Of a DNA stretch of 64,000 nucleotides, positions 53,682 through 63,513 are shown piece after piece (the first letter of the stretch is position 1; every line of letters starts with the position of its first letter). Position numbers and translations under genes: made by a program. The notes beneath the pieces are model-generated. The model did no database searches. It saw nothing but the letters and a program-made list of their open reading frames with translations, and was not told the origin of the DNA. Location: positions 41,946-105,945 of the forward strand of contig JABDKW010000029.1 in NCBI GenBank assembly GCA_013002025.1. Reading direction: 5' to 3'. The DNA comes from Gammaproteobacteria bacterium (GTDB lineage Bacteria; Pseudomonadota; Gammaproteobacteria; Arenicellales; Arenicellaceae).

Positions 53682-55316
53682 CTACTTTTTGCCGTTTAAA
53701 TAGGCGGTGATTCTGTGCAGGGAATTACGCGCTTTTTCATGTTTCGGGTTGATCTCCAACGCACGTTCGAAATGGCTCAAGGATTCCTGGTATCTACCAA
53801 GTTTTACAAAACAATTGCCCATGTTATTAAACAACCCATCGGAATTGGCATGATGGGTCTGCGCGGCTCGCTGATAATGTTCTATGGCCAGATCACACCG
53901 GTCCAGCTCATAGTAAGTAACACCCAAATTCAGCAACGGAAATTCATTATGCGGCTCAGACAAATAGGCCCACTCCAGATACTTTCTCGCGGTTTCGTAA
54001 TCACCTTCCGAATAGTAGCGAAAACCCAGATTATTGGCCGCAAACGCATTTTCTGGCTGCAGTTCGAGCGCGTGGCTCCACAACGTTTTATCTGACCGCC
54101 AGTAACTGACCTGTGTTGTTGTAAGCCAGGCTAATAGACCTAGATACACCGCGAATGCGATACCAAATAGGCGTTGCGATTGGCCATCAAAGCCTGCTTT
54201 CAGATAGACACTGGCGGCGGCGATATAAAAAGGCACCATGGCAGCATAGGTATATCGATCCGCCACCAGAATAGGGTTGCCATGTTGTACAAAGCCAAGG
54301 ACTGGCAGTAGAAACACGCCATAGGCAAGTAATATGACAAGCGGCCATGGGTTTTGAGCGAAGTGACGAATCGCGGCCACAATAATGCTGATTAAACCGA
54401 TCATGGCCAACAACGGGACCTTATCCCAAATACTGATCCCCCAACGCGGAACCGCATACGCCGGCAGCAGGTTGGGTGGCCACAAGGTTTGCAGCGGATA
54501 GATATAAATAGCCAACAACGCCCTGCCGAATTTTTCTGGCCAGCTCAGCACCAGGTGGTTGCTACCCATGGCCTTGTCGTTAACCAATGCCACCATAACA
54601 ATCGTTGCTATGGCGATGATCGCGAATGGTGCTTTCTCGAGTACGATTCGCCAGTATTGGCGGCGCCGATAAACGGCCCAATCAATTAGCAGCAACCAAG
54701 CTGGCAGCATCACCATTGCACTCTTGCCAAAAATAGAAGCCAGGTAGAAAACAGCGCTAGCGTACAACCATGCGTAGCCTGGCTGATGGCGTTTCTGGCG
54801 CTCGCAGTATTTTATGTAACTGTATAAGCAGCAAAAACAGAAAAATCCGCCGACCGCGTAGGATTGACCGGATACCCAGGCCACCACTTCGACGCGCAGA
54901 GGGTGGACCCCGTAGGCTAAAGCCATGAGAGCGGCAATGACCCTAATTTTCTGCTGGTCGATCGTGGGTAGTAATTGGCGGAGCAAGGCGCCTGCGACCA
55001 GCCAGAGCAAGACGACATTTGCGAAGTGCAAGACCAAGGTTGTGACTTGAAATGCTCGTGGAGACAAGCCAAAAACTTCTACAATCGTGGCTTTGATCAA
55101 CCAGCTCAATGGCTCATACACCCCCAGCTTGGACCCGGTAAACATCCAGACAATGTTGTCCCAGGTCAGTGCAGCGATATGCTGGTTCTCCAGAATATTA
55201 ACCCTGTCATCGAAGCCCAAAAAACTATGGCTGCCACTGGCAAGACCTAAAAACGGAGCGACGCTCAACAGCAACACCGTTATAATGAATACCTGATATC
55301 TGGATGGATTTGTCAT
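53682..55316 (-). CDS. TMTC-like GT-C membrane protein with C-terminal TPRs
   Basis: The 544-residue protein has about ten to eleven transmembrane helices (10-410) and then three to four TPR repeats (about 425-540). An acidic GT-C type motif, GFDDRVNILEN (Asp36-Asp37), is in the first extracytoplasmic loop. The same motif, helix number and TPR tail define eukaryotic TMTC O-mannosyltransferases, which use dolichol-phosphate mannose. Similar bacterial proteins are known but uncharacterised. A divergent polyprenol-phosphate-sugar synthase lies 154 bases away. The transferase role is inferred from architecture and context. Confidence 0.72.
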   Translation of the reverse strand: MTNPSRYQVFIITVLLLSVAPFLGLASGSHSFLGFDDRVNILENQHIAALTWDNIVWMFTGSKLGVYEPLSWLIKATIVEVFGLSPRAFQVTTLVLHFANVVLLWLVAGALLRQLLPTIDQQKIRVIAALMALAYGVHPLRVEVVAWVSGQSYAVGGFFCFCCLYSYIKYCERQKRHQPGYAWLYASAVFYLASIFGKSAMVMLPAWLLLIDWAVYRRRQYWRIVLEKAPFAIIAIATIVMVALVNDKAMGSNHLVLSWPEKFGRALLAIYIYPLQTLWPPNLLPAYAVPRWGISIWDKVPLLAMIGLISIIVAAIRHFAQNPWPLVILLAYGVFLLPVLGFVQHGNPILVADRYTYAAMVPFYIAAASVYLKAGFDGQSQRLFGIAFAVYLGLLAWLTTTQVSYWRSDKTLWSHALELQPENAFAANNLGFRYYSEGDYETARKYLEWAYLSEPHNEFPLLNLGVTYYELDRCDLAIEHYQRAAQTHHANSDGLFNNMGNCFVKLGRYQESLSHFERALEINPKHEKARNSLHRITAYLNGKK

Positions 55317-55470
55317 GGGTCGGGTATGGTGAATAACGCGCTTGCGACGGACGTTTTTAATAATTGTCGAATGTTAACCTGCCTCACAGTTCCATATTTG
55401 GAAGCTCAGGTAGGCACTGCAATCTAACGGCTACGCTCGAATCAAAATTAATAATAAACACAGCGAAGAT

Positions 55471-56559
55471 ATGACAGCAACTCTTAGTGTAATCGTCCCG
55501 GTACTGAATGAAGCCAAAAATATTTCCATTCTGGTGGAAAAACTGGATGCCGCACTTGCCGGCCTGGAATGGGAAGTGGTTTTTGTCGATGATGATTCCA
55601 GTGACGGCTCGCGTGACACCCTTATCGATCTCAGCCGATGTAACCGACGGGTGCGTTTTCTCAGTAGAGTCGGGCGACAGGGTTTATCCAGCGCGGTAAT
55701 AGAAGGCGCTATGTCCTGCGCGTCGGACCACATAGCCGTGATGGATGGAGACCTGCAACACGATGAAAAGGTACTGCCTAAGATGCGGCGGGTGCTGGTC
55801 GATGAGGGGGCCGATGTAGTGGTCGGAAGCCGCTTTTTGGAGCGCTCTGAGTTGGGCACCTTCTCGCAAACTAGAGAGCGCATCAGTCGAGTGGGAAACT
55901 GGTTATCGGGAACAGTAATTAAAACCCAGCTAAGCGATCCATTGAGTGGGTTTTTTATGGCACGACGTGAGGTATTCGAGAGCGTGGTGCGAAATCTTGC
56001 CGGTACCGGATTCAAAATTCTATTAGATATTCTTGCAAGTTCAAAGCGGCCACTAAAGGTCGTAGAGCTGCCGTTCACGTTTGGCACCCGTCTGCACGGT
56101 GAATCTAAAGTAGATAGCCTGGTCACACTTGAATTTGGAATGATGCTGCTAAACAAGTGGTTTGGTGGTTGGATTCCAATCCGCTTTATGCTGTTTAGTC
56201 TGGTTGGCGGTTTGGGTGTCATTAGCCACCTGATTATTCTTGCCGGACTGTATCGGGTTGTGGAAACTGAATTCATCTATGCGCAGGCGGCGGCAACACT
56301 CATAACCATGGCCATCAACTTCGTGTTGAATAACCTCTTTACCTATCGTGACAAACGACTAACCGGGCTTTCTTTTTTTATGGGGCTGGCTTCGTTCTAT
56401 CTGGTTTGCTCCATTGGCGCTCTTGCGAATTTTCAGTTTGCAGAGTTTTTGTACCAGCAGCAGTTGCATTGGGCATTGGCAGGTTTCTCCGGCGCTATGG
56501 TCGGCGCTGTCTGGAATTATGCGATGAGCTCAGTGTTTACCTGGCGTAAAACCCGATAA
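55471..56559 (+). CDS. Polyprenol-phosphate sugar synthase (GT2 with GtrA domain)
   Basis: The 362-residue protein has a GT2 domain (1-225) with VFVDDDSSDGS (38-48) and MDGDLQHDE (91-99, nucleotide-sugar/metal site), as in dolichol-phosphate mannose synthases. A C-terminal GtrA-type domain of four helices (about 232-358) follows. It likely makes a polyprenol-phosphate-linked mannose or glucose on the cytoplasmic face and may help flip it. It faces away from the TMTC-like gene. The donor sugar is not known. Confidence 0.85.
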   Translation: MTATLSVIVPVLNEAKNISILVEKLDAALAGLEWEVVFVDDDSSDGSRDTLIDLSRCNRRVRFLSRVGRQGLSSAVIEGAMSCASDHIAVMDGDLQHDEKVLPKMRRVLVDEGADVVVGSRFLERSELGTFSQTRERISRVGNWLSGTVIKTQLSDPLSGFFMARREVFESVVRNLAGTGFKILLDILASSKRPLKVVELPFTFGTRLHGESKVDSLVTLEFGMMLLNKWFGGWIPIRFMLFSLVGGLGVISHLIILAGLYRVVETEFIYAQAAATLITMAINFVLNNLFTYRDKRLTGLSFFMGLASFYLVCSIGALANFQFAEFLYQQQLHWALAGFSGAMVGAVWNYAMSSVFTWRKTR

Positions 56560-56680
56560 AGCCAACACTGTTTGCGGTGGTCGTGCAACGATATCCATGT
56601 TGCAAGCGGGGCATATTTTCGGCATGTAAGAGTTAAATCCAAAATGCACGCGGCGGCTTAAATATTGCTGTATGGCACGC

Positions 56681-57325
56681 TTAGATCAATCCAACCTCAA
56701 TGGCGCGAAGCACGGCACGGGTCCGATCCCGAACGCCCAGTTTTGATAATATACTGGATACGTGATTCTTGATCGTACCCTCCGATTTGTGCAACACATC
56801 AGAAATCTCCTTATTGCTGTAACCACCAGCGATCAATCGCAAAACTTCGGTTTCCTTGGCGGTCAATTCCGCGGGCTCAGGTAAGGAATCAAACGCATTA
56901 TCGTGTCCATGCAAGCCGCGCAAAAGGGTTTCGGTAATCGCGGGCTGCACGATAGTTTCACCGCGATGCACGCTTTCGATCGCCGCCACCAGACTTTCTA
57001 ATGACACATCCTTCAATAGATAACCACGTGCCCCCGCCTGCAGGCCCTGCAATACCAATTGATGATCGTCGAAGGTGGTGAGGATAATCACCGGTGTTTT
57101 ATTTTTTGTCGCAGCCAATTGCTGAATCGCTTCGATGCCGCTGACTTTAGGCATGTGCAGATCCATCAGAATAACATCGGGTGCATGATGCTCTACGATA
57201 TCGAGCGCGGCACTGCCATCAACACCCTCGGCAACCACTTCCACCGCCGCAGACAATTGCAACAGACTGCGAATGCCCTCTCTGACCAGGGTCTGGTCGT
57301 CGATTAACGCTACTTTAATGGGCAT
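56681..57325 (-). CDS. NarL/LuxR-type response regulator
   Basis: The 214-residue protein has a receiver domain with the phospho-acceptor Asp55 in ILMDLHMP and a C-terminal LuxR helix-turn-helix with LTAKETEVLRLIAGGYSNKEI and VKNHVSSILSKLGVRDRTRAV-type sequence. It starts seven bases after its sensor kinase gene. Target genes are not known; a short hairpin in the divergent promoter region of this operon is a candidate site. Confidence 0.92.
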   Translation of the reverse strand: MPIKVALIDDQTLVREGIRSLLQLSAAVEVVAEGVDGSAALDIVEHHAPDVILMDLHMPKVSGIEAIQQLAATKNKTPVIILTTFDDHQLVLQGLQAGARGYLLKDVSLESLVAAIESVHRGETIVQPAITETLLRGLHGHDNAFDSLPEPAELTAKETEVLRLIAGGYSNKEISDVLHKSEGTIKNHVSSILSKLGVRDRTRAVLRAIEVGLI

Positions 57326-57331
57326 CTGCCG

Positions 57332-58447
57332 TCACCCGGCAACCGTCAACGGAATATCCAGATTGATATGAAATCCGTTATCGGCGTTAAACGTAAACCG
57401 ACCCTGTAATTTTTCAACCCGTTCCCGCATGCCGAGCAGTCCGTTGCCTATCGTCACCGCGTTAATATCGCGCCCATCGTCCGAGATACGGACCTGCAAT
57501 TCGCCGTCCATTTTGGCCACCTTGATAGTGGCATTACGCGCATCGCTGTGCCGTAAGGTGTTGGTAATCGCCTCTTGTACACAGCGCAACAAAACGTCTG
57601 CGACTTGAACATCTTCCAGGGTGACATCCGGCTCGACCTGCAGATCAATATTTAATCTGGGAACATCTTTGACTGCCATGGTAAGCAGTTCCTGCAAATC
57701 AAGCGTTGGCGTTTCGCGCAGTGTGGTCACTGCCTCTCGCACATCGCTCAATAACAGTTTCGCAAGGCCATGACATTGTTCGATCTTGTCCTTCGCCTCT
57801 CCACTCGAGAGTCGGCCGGCCACCTGCAGATTGATGGTCAGGGCGGTGAGGTGATGCCCTAAAAGATCATGCAGATCACGTGCAATCCGGGTGCGTTCTC
57901 GCTCACGGCTGAATTCGCCCAGCAGGTGCTGGGTGGCAATCAATTCCCGATTCAACGCCTGCGTGCGTTCATTAGCATGAGCCGACCCGATGGCACTTAA
58001 TGACGACATTAAAGCGAAGGCATGAAATGTCGTCAGCAAAATCGTTTCCAGAAATGGACTGCTGTGTTGCCATACAAAAGCGCGCAATAGATACCAGCCG
58101 ACACCTATCAGCAGCAAAAGTAACCAACAGCGGCTGGCGCTGAAATAGTGTCCCGCCACGCCAATCCAGATTATCGAATAGATAAATAGAAAATCCACTC
58201 TGACGCGGGCAGCCAACAGGAATAACAACACCAGCATGGCCCACAATGCGACATAGGCCCATCGCCGGTCACTGCTAAAATGGTGGTTGGTTGTTGCAAT
58301 CCACAGGCTGATCAGAATCATCGTCTGCAGCACCACGGCCTCCAGCAACTTCTCACTCTGCCACAGCACATGGACGCTGATCGCGAAGATAATCAGCCCT
58401 GTCAGCATCGCCAACCAGGCATGTAGAATTTTTGTTCTGTCTTCCAT
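57332..58447 (-). CDS. Membrane sensor histidine kinase (HisKA_3 type)
   Basis: From the ATG at 58447 the protein is 371 residues. It has six or so transmembrane helices within residues 10-155 and no periplasmic sensor domain, so the signal may be sensed within the membrane. A coiled coil is followed by the HisKA_3 motif RIARDLHDLLGHHLT (phospho-acceptor His193) and an ATPase domain with ISDDGRD and GNGLLGMRERVEKLQG. It resembles DesK-type kinases. The paired regulator follows. Confidence 0.88.
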   Translation of the reverse strand: MEDRTKILHAWLAMLTGLIIFAISVHVLWQSEKLLEAVVLQTMILISLWIATTNHHFSSDRRWAYVALWAMLVLLFLLAARVRVDFLFIYSIIWIGVAGHYFSASRCWLLLLLIGVGWYLLRAFVWQHSSPFLETILLTTFHAFALMSSLSAIGSAHANERTQALNRELIATQHLLGEFSRERERTRIARDLHDLLGHHLTALTINLQVAGRLSSGEAKDKIEQCHGLAKLLLSDVREAVTTLRETPTLDLQELLTMAVKDVPRLNIDLQVEPDVTLEDVQVADVLLRCVQEAITNTLRHSDARNATIKVAKMDGELQVRISDDGRDINAVTIGNGLLGMRERVEKLQGRFTFNADNGFHINLDIPLTVAG

Positions 58448-58473
58448 CGCCCTATTATTCACGAATGAGGTTC

Positions 58474-58487
58474 GGCCTGCATAGGCC
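58474..58487. promoter_or_regulatory. Hairpin or operator-like repeat between kinase and membrane protein genes
   Basis: GGCCT (58474-58478) and AGGCC (58483-58487) form an inverted repeat around GCAT in the divergent region 58448-58575. This is where the promoters of both divergent units should lie. The link to regulation is inferred from location only. Confidence 0.3.
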
Positions 58488-58575
58488 AAAAGTCATGGTT
58501 TGAGATCGTGACCAACGGCACTATGTCGCACAACCAGCATCCCCTAAGCTGTGCACAACTGCTCAGGAGGCTTCC

Positions 58576-59358
58576 ATGTCCATTGTTTACAGCATTCTTC
58601 TCTACATCCATATCATCGTGGGCTTTATCTCATTGATTTTGTTTTGGATCCCCATCGCCAGTCGCAAGGGGGGCCGCAGACACCGTACAGCTGGCCGCTG
58701 GTATGCCAACGCTATGTACGCGGTTGGTGTGACCGCGTTATTGCTGTCGATTCTGTTGATTGTCGCACCCATCGCGGCGAAATATCCGGAGCATGTATTT
58801 ACCGCGGAGCAGGCCGCTCGATTTACCGAACGGGCCTATAATTTTGGGGTGTTTCTGCTGGCAATCTCAGCCTTGGTATTGGTCGGCGTGCGTCATGGCC
58901 TATTGACCCTGCAAGCCAAGAAAAACCACGCCCTGATGCGCCAACCAACACATCTTTTAGCGAATGGACTGCTGCTGGCGATCGGAGTTTATCTGGCCGT
59001 GACTGCGATGACGGCCGGCTCCAATCAAATATTGTTCTTCGTGTTTGCCGGCCTATGCGGCGCATCTGCCATTGGCAACCTGCGTTACTGCTTGCAAGCC
59101 GAGGTGCGGCCCATGGAATGGCTTATCGCCCACCTGAGTGCAATGCTGGGGGTCGGCATCGGATCACATACAGCCTTCTTTGTATTTGGCGCGAACCGCT
59201 TTGTGGGGGAACTACTGACCGGCAACTGGTTGCTCATTCCCTGGGTAGGACCAGGTGTGATCGGCACTCTCGCCATTGTCTGGTTGACGCGTAAGTACCG
59301 GAGGAAGTATCAACAGGTTAATAAAAACACAGTGGTGACTCGCCCTTCTGCGGCGTGA
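58576..59358 (+). CDS. DUF2306-like multi-pass membrane protein
   Basis: The 260-residue protein has seven or so hydrophobic helices, beginning YSILLYIHIIVGFISLILFW. It has an Arg/Lys-rich cytoplasmic loop after helix 1 (SRKGGRRHRTAGRWYA), a feature of DUF2306-type membrane proteins. The ATG has a strong AGGAGG seven bases upstream. It is divergent from the kinase-regulator pair and may be a target of it. Function is unknown. Confidence 0.75.
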   Translation: MSIVYSILLYIHIIVGFISLILFWIPIASRKGGRRHRTAGRWYANAMYAVGVTALLLSILLIVAPIAAKYPEHVFTAEQAARFTERAYNFGVFLLAISALVLVGVRHGLLTLQAKKNHALMRQPTHLLANGLLLAIGVYLAVTAMTAGSNQILFFVFAGLCGASAIGNLRYCLQAEVRPMEWLIAHLSAMLGVGIGSHTAFFVFGANRFVGELLTGNWLLIPWVGPGVIGTLAIVWLTRKYRRKYQQVNKNTVVTRPSAA

Positions 59359-59417
59359 ACGAGCATTATGAGCAGCAACCGCGACTTTTCCCGAGCCGCC
59401 CAAATTCAAGCCTGGGG

Positions 59418-60278
59418 CTACTCGATATTCTGCACCTGCTCGCGCATCTGCTCGATCAACACTTTCAGGTCCACCGATGCTTTGGTAATCCGTTGATCCT
59501 GCGATTTCGCGCCCAGCGTGTTGGCCTCTCGATTTAATTCCTGCATCAGAAAATCCAGCCTGCGCCCGCTTTGTTCGGCGTTGCTTAACACTTGCCCCAC
59601 TTCATCGATATGCACTTTGAGCCGATCCAGCTCTTCGGCAATATCATTTTTCTGCAGAAACATAACCAATTCCTGCTCTAAACGGGCAGGGTCCAGTTGG
59701 TCTTTTAGGTCTACCAGTTTTTGCTCGAGACGGGCGCGGTAAGCTGCCGCCACATCGGGTAACACTTCTGCCAATGAGTCAACAATTTCGCGCATGGCCT
59801 GCAAGCGTTGCTCAATGAGTTCGGCCATTTTCGCGCCTTCTTGTGCGCGCATCTCGACCAACTGATCAAGCGCCTGCGATAACACGTCATGGAGTGCGGC
59901 CTGCATAACCTCAGGTGCCACTTTCTGCGCCTGCATGACGCCGGGCCAGCGCAATACGTCAACCGCGCGAATCGGCTGCATGCTCGGCAGCAATTCATGC
60001 AATTGTGTCAGCAGGGACTGCAAATTTTCGGCCAGCGGCGCATTGGGCTCCAGAATGGCCGTCTCGCTCTCCTTGAGGCGAATGAAAATATCAATATGCC
60101 CGCGTTTAATTCGTTGACCGATCAATTCCCGTATTTCGCCTTCAAACACCCTCAATTCCTCGGGCATACGGGGCGCGAGGTCTAAATATCGATGATTTAC
60201 GCTGCGCAATTCGCAGCTTAAGTCGCCCAGAGGAGTGTCCTGCGCAGCCTGCGCATAGGCGGTCATACTATTGGTCAT
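59418..60278 (-). CDS. yicC: YicC-family endoribonuclease-type protein
   Basis: From the ATG at 60278 (AAGGAG seven bases upstream) the protein is 286 residues. It begins TNSMTAYAQAAQDTPLG with the family SMTAYAR-like motif, followed by ELRSVNHRYLDLAPRMPEE and a C-terminal DUF1732 segment with QELNREANTLGAKSQD. E. coli YicC (RnaseYicC) is a ribonuclease that acts on small RNAs such as RyhB. A longer frame to 60305 is not supported. It is divergent from the Ser/Thr kinase. Confidence 0.93.
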   Translation of the reverse strand: MTNSMTAYAQAAQDTPLGDLSCELRSVNHRYLDLAPRMPEELRVFEGEIRELIGQRIKRGHIDIFIRLKESETAILEPNAPLAENLQSLLTQLHELLPSMQPIRAVDVLRWPGVMQAQKVAPEVMQAALHDVLSQALDQLVEMRAQEGAKMAELIEQRLQAMREIVDSLAEVLPDVAAAYRARLEQKLVDLKDQLDPARLEQELVMFLQKNDIAEELDRLKVHIDEVGQVLSNAEQSGRRLDFLMQELNREANTLGAKSQDQRITKASVDLKVLIEQMREQVQNIE

Positions 60279-60337
60279 AGCCTTGCTCCTTGAGCGATCT
60301 AGCAATTTTTAATTTTCGTAATCAGTCTCTTGATGGG

Positions 60338-60367
60338 TTGGTGCTGAAAACGTAGTACGACTATAAT
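60338..60367 (+). promoter_or_regulatory. Promoter of the Ser/Thr kinase operon
   Basis: TTGGTG (60338-60343) and a consensus TATAAT (60362-60367) are 18 bases apart. The predicted start of transcription at about 60374 coincides with the GTG start codon, so the message could be leaderless. Confidence 0.5.
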
Positions 60368-60373
60368 ACCGCG

Positions 60374-61264
60374 GTGAGTATTCTCAAAGCCAAACCCAAG
60401 TTTATTCCTGCTATTCCCTTGCGCCCGGATACGATGGTAGAACACTATCGTATCGGCAAGGTAATTGGTGTGGGCGGCTTCAGCGTGGTGTATAGCGCGC
60501 TGGATACACAAACCAATACAATTGTCGCGATTAAAGAATTTTATGCCACCAATTGCATGCGTCGCACTCGCAATGGTTCATTGCGCGCGCACCCACCTGA
60601 AGAAGAGCATAAATACCACATCGGGCTGAAACGGTTCTTTGACGAAGGTCTGACTTTGTCACAGATTAATCACCCCAATATCGTCAACGTGTCGAACTTT
60701 TTCCGCCTCAATAACACCGCCTATTTGGTGATGCGCCATGAAAATGGCAAAGACCTTCGCTGGTTTATCAAAAATACCGATTACGTGCCGGACGAGGAAT
60801 TTATCCTCAGCGTATTCAGCATGGTCTTGGCCGGCCTCAAAGAAGTGCACAACATGAATTATTTGCACCTCGATATTAAGCCCAGCAATATTTTGCTGCG
60901 GGCCAGCGGTGTACCACTGATTCTGGACCTCGGCGCTGCCTATAAATACCCCCCACGCGAAAAACACAAGGTGCACACCCTCACGCATGGCTACTCTGCA
61001 CCGGAGCAGCATGAAAAAGAAGAATTAAAGCTGTGTAGCGACTTGTATGCTATTGCGATGACCATGCGTGCTTGCATCACGCACAAATCTCCGCCGTCAG
61101 CCATCAAGCGCATGAAAAAAGACACGCTGCGCCCTTTGAGGGAAACCCATGCCAAGTACTACCGCGCGAATCTGATCAAAGCGATTGACGATGCCAGCAA
61201 TCTCAACCCTGACCTACGGCCGCAGTCGGTGGATGAATACATTGAAATAATGACCACTCGATAA
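60374..61264 (+). CDS. Serine/threonine protein kinase (Hanks type)
   Basis: The 296-residue kinase has the Gly-rich loop GVGGFSVVYSA (32-42), the ATP lysine Lys54 in VAIKEF, the catalytic loop HLDIKPSN (Asp167), DLG at 185-187 in place of DFG, and APEQ in the activation segment. No transmembrane helix or sensor domain is seen, so it is cytoplasmic. The GTG start coincides with the likely transcription start; an ATG at 60434 would remove 20 residues but keep the whole kinase fold. The PP2C phosphatase gene begins 11 bases downstream. Confidence 0.88.
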   Translation: MSILKAKPKFIPAIPLRPDTMVEHYRIGKVIGVGGFSVVYSALDTQTNTIVAIKEFYATNCMRRTRNGSLRAHPPEEEHKYHIGLKRFFDEGLTLSQINHPNIVNVSNFFRLNNTAYLVMRHENGKDLRWFIKNTDYVPDEEFILSVFSMVLAGLKEVHNMNYLHLDIKPSNILLRASGVPLILDLGAAYKYPPREKHKVHTLTHGYSAPEQHEKEELKLCSDLYAIAMTMRACITHKSPPSAIKRMKKDTLRPLRETHAKYYRANLIKAIDDASNLNPDLRPQSVDEYIEIMTTR

Positions 61265-61274
61265 TTATAAAAAA

Positions 61275-62150
61275 ATGAAATATTCTGTAGCGCAACAAAG
61301 CAACCAGGGTGGTCGCGATTACAATGAAGACAGCACCGCCGTCTACGAACGCGATGGCTGCATCCTACTCATCGTGGCCGACGGCCTCGGTGGGCATGCC
61401 GGTGGCGATCTGGCTTCACAAACTTTTGTTGATGCATTAGGCGATACTTTTAAGCGCGCAACCAATGAGCAATTGGAAAATGCCGGACAGTTCCTCACGC
61501 TGTCAATCAACTATGCGCACCATATGATTCACCGCCGTGCGGTAAGTCAGGGCTTTAACGTTGACTCGCCCAAAACGACCTGCGTCACCTGCCTGATCAA
61601 AGAGGGCGTAGCACATTGGGCGCATTCCGGCGACAGCCGGCTCTACCTAATTCGCAAGCGCCACATTATCGAACAAACCGTTGACCATGTAGCGCGCAAG
61701 CATGGCAAGGAAAGCAATAGCCCCATTAACCGCTGCGTCGGTGGGCTTGAGTCACCACGGCCAGATGTCAGCGCACCGCATAAAATGGAAGATGGTGATT
61801 GTTTTGTGCTGGCTACTGATGGCGCCTGGGCCAGCTTTGGCGCGGATGATTTGCGTGACTACATTGACCCGCAGCATCCCTCTCTTGGTCTGGAGAACCT
61901 GTTGCAAACTCTGGAAAACCGCAACAAAGCGCCCAGCGACAATCTGTCAATGGTGGTGTTTTTCTGGGGTGTGGAACAGCAGGAAACGCCGGAATTCAAT
62001 GACTTCCGCGAAGAAGACACAATTCAACTCTTGAGCACCCACCCGTATCGGGACGAAGAACAGGAGCCGGACTCCTTTGACATGGCCGAGCTGGATACCG
62101 CAATTTTAGAGATCGAAGGATTTATCAGCGATCTCGACGAAAAAATCTAA
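61275..62150 (+). CDS. PP2C-type serine/threonine phosphatase
   Basis: The 291-residue phosphatase shows the metal-binding motifs RDYNEDS (14-20), [31 protein letters not shown] and SDNLSMVVF of the PP2C/Stp1 family. A 40-residue acidic C-terminal tail follows the domain. It is the natural counter-enzyme of the kinase upstream (11-base gap). rph follows after 29 bases, and the whole run may be one transcript. Confidence 0.92.
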   Translation: MKYSVAQQSNQGGRDYNEDSTAVYERDGCILLIVADGLGGHAGGDLASQTFVDALGDTFKRATNEQLENAGQFLTLSINYAHHMIHRRAVSQGFNVDSPKTTCVTCLIKEGVAHWAHSGDSRLYLIRKRHIIEQTVDHVARKHGKESNSPINRCVGGLESPRPDVSAPHKMEDGDCFVLATDGAWASFGADDLRDYIDPQHPSLGLENLLQTLENRNKAPSDNLSMVVFFWGVEQQETPEFNDFREEDTIQLLSTHPYRDEEQEPDSFDMAELDTAILEIEGFISDLDEKI

Positions 62151-62179
62151 AGCCGCGTCCTGCGCGGCAAGGAAACCAA

Positions 62180-62902
62180 ATGAGCATTAGACCCAGCGGG
62201 CGAGCGCCCGACCAACTTCGTGATATTCGCATCGAGCGCAATTACACAGCCCATGCCGAAGGCTCTGTACTAATTAGCGCCGGTGGCACCAAAGTGTTGT
62301 GTAATGCCAGTGTCGAATCGCGCGTACCGCATTTTCTAAAAGGCAAAGGCCAGGGTTGGATCACCGCAGAGTACGGCATGTTGCCGCGCTCCACTGGCTC
62401 GCGTATGGGCCGCGAGGCGGCGCGCGGTAAACAGTCCGGTCGCACTCAGGAAATTCAGCGATTGATTGGGCGCAGCCTGCGCGCGGCAGTGGACTTAGGC
62501 AAACTGGGTGAAAACAGCATTACGCTGGATTGCGATGTGATCCAGGCCGATGGCGGCACCCGCACAGCCTCCATCACCGGCGCCTATGTGGCGCTGGCCG
62601 ACGCGATTACCGGCATGGTAAATCAAGGGTTACTGACCGAATCACCCATTGACCGTCAAATTGCCTCGGTGTCGGTGGGCATCTTTGATGGTAGGCCGGT
62701 ATTGGATCTCGACTACCCTGAAGACAGCAGCGCCGAAACCGATATGAATGTCATTATGGACAACAATGGCCACTACATTGAAGTACAGGGCACCGCCGAA
62801 GGGGCACCGTTTAGCAGCGACGAAATGGCGGCCATGCTGGCACTCGCTGATAAGGGCATTAAAGAATTAATTGCGCTGCAGTCAGCGGCGTTGGCCGACT
62901 AA
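62180..62902 (+). CDS. rph: Ribonuclease PH
   Basis: RNase PH trims tRNA 3' ends phosphorolytically. The 240 residues include [42 protein letters not shown] and the catalytic [20 protein letters not shown] region. AAGGAAACC sits before the ATG. It precedes rdgB, which starts 10 bases after its stop. Confidence 0.97.
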   Translation: MSIRPSGRAPDQLRDIRIERNYTAHAEGSVLISAGGTKVLCNASVESRVPHFLKGKGQGWITAEYGMLPRSTGSRMGREAARGKQSGRTQEIQRLIGRSLRAAVDLGKLGENSITLDCDVIQADGGTRTASITGAYVALADAITGMVNQGLLTESPIDRQIASVSVGIFDGRPVLDLDYPEDSSAETDMNVIMDNNGHYIEVQGTAEGAPFSSDEMAAMLALADKGIKELIALQSAALAD

Positions 62903-62912
62903 ATCCCCAGCG

Positions 62913-63503
62913 ATGAGCGACCGCGTCGTACTGGCGACCGGAAACGCCGGCAAGCTGGCAGAATTGCGCGCCCTGCTCCGCGATACCGGGCTGCAAGTGG
63001 TCGCGCAAAGTGAGCTGGACGTGCCGGAGGCCGTCGAAGACGGCTTGAGTTTTGTCGAGAATGCGCTGATTAAAGCACGTAATGCCTGCCGGCATACTGG
63101 TCTGGCGGCCATCGCCGATGATTCCGGTCTGGAAGTGGTCGCTTTAAATGGTGCGCCCGGGATATATTCCGCACGCTATGCGGGTGGCGCCGGGGATACT
63201 GCAAACAATCAGAAGCTTCTGAATGAACTCGACGGCTGCGAGGACCGGACGGCACGCTTTCACTGCGTGATGGTGTATTTGCGCCACGCTGAAGACCCAA
63301 CCCCCATTATCTGTCAGGGCAGTTGGCAAGGCGAAATTGCAACTCAGCCCAGAGGGCAAAACGGTTTTGGTTATGACCCCTTGTTTTATATTGCAGAGCT
63401 CGGCTGTCATTCAGCCGAGTTAGAGCCCGAAATCAAAAATACCGTTAGCCACCGCGCCAAAGCCCTGCAATGCCTTAAACAAAACCTCAGCACGACCTGC
63501 TAA
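62913..63503 (+). CDS. rdgB: XTP/dITP diphosphatase (non-canonical purine NTP pyrophosphatase)
   Basis: RdgB hydrolyses dITP, XTP and related nucleotides to keep them out of DNA and RNA. From the ATG at 62913 the protein is 196 residues. It begins [15 protein letters not shown], with the TGN motif, and contains [24 protein letters not shown] and [11 protein letters not shown]. The frame back to 62871 overlaps rph and was rejected. gpmI begins 10 bases downstream. Confidence 0.95.
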   Translation: MSDRVVLATGNAGKLAELRALLRDTGLQVVAQSELDVPEAVEDGLSFVENALIKARNACRHTGLAAIADDSGLEVVALNGAPGIYSARYAGGAGDTANNQKLLNELDGCEDRTARFHCVMVYLRHAEDPTPIICQGSWQGEIATQPRGQNGFGYDPLFYIAELGCHSAELEPEIKNTVSHRAKALQCLKQNLSTTC

Positions 63504-63513
63504 AGTGATAACC

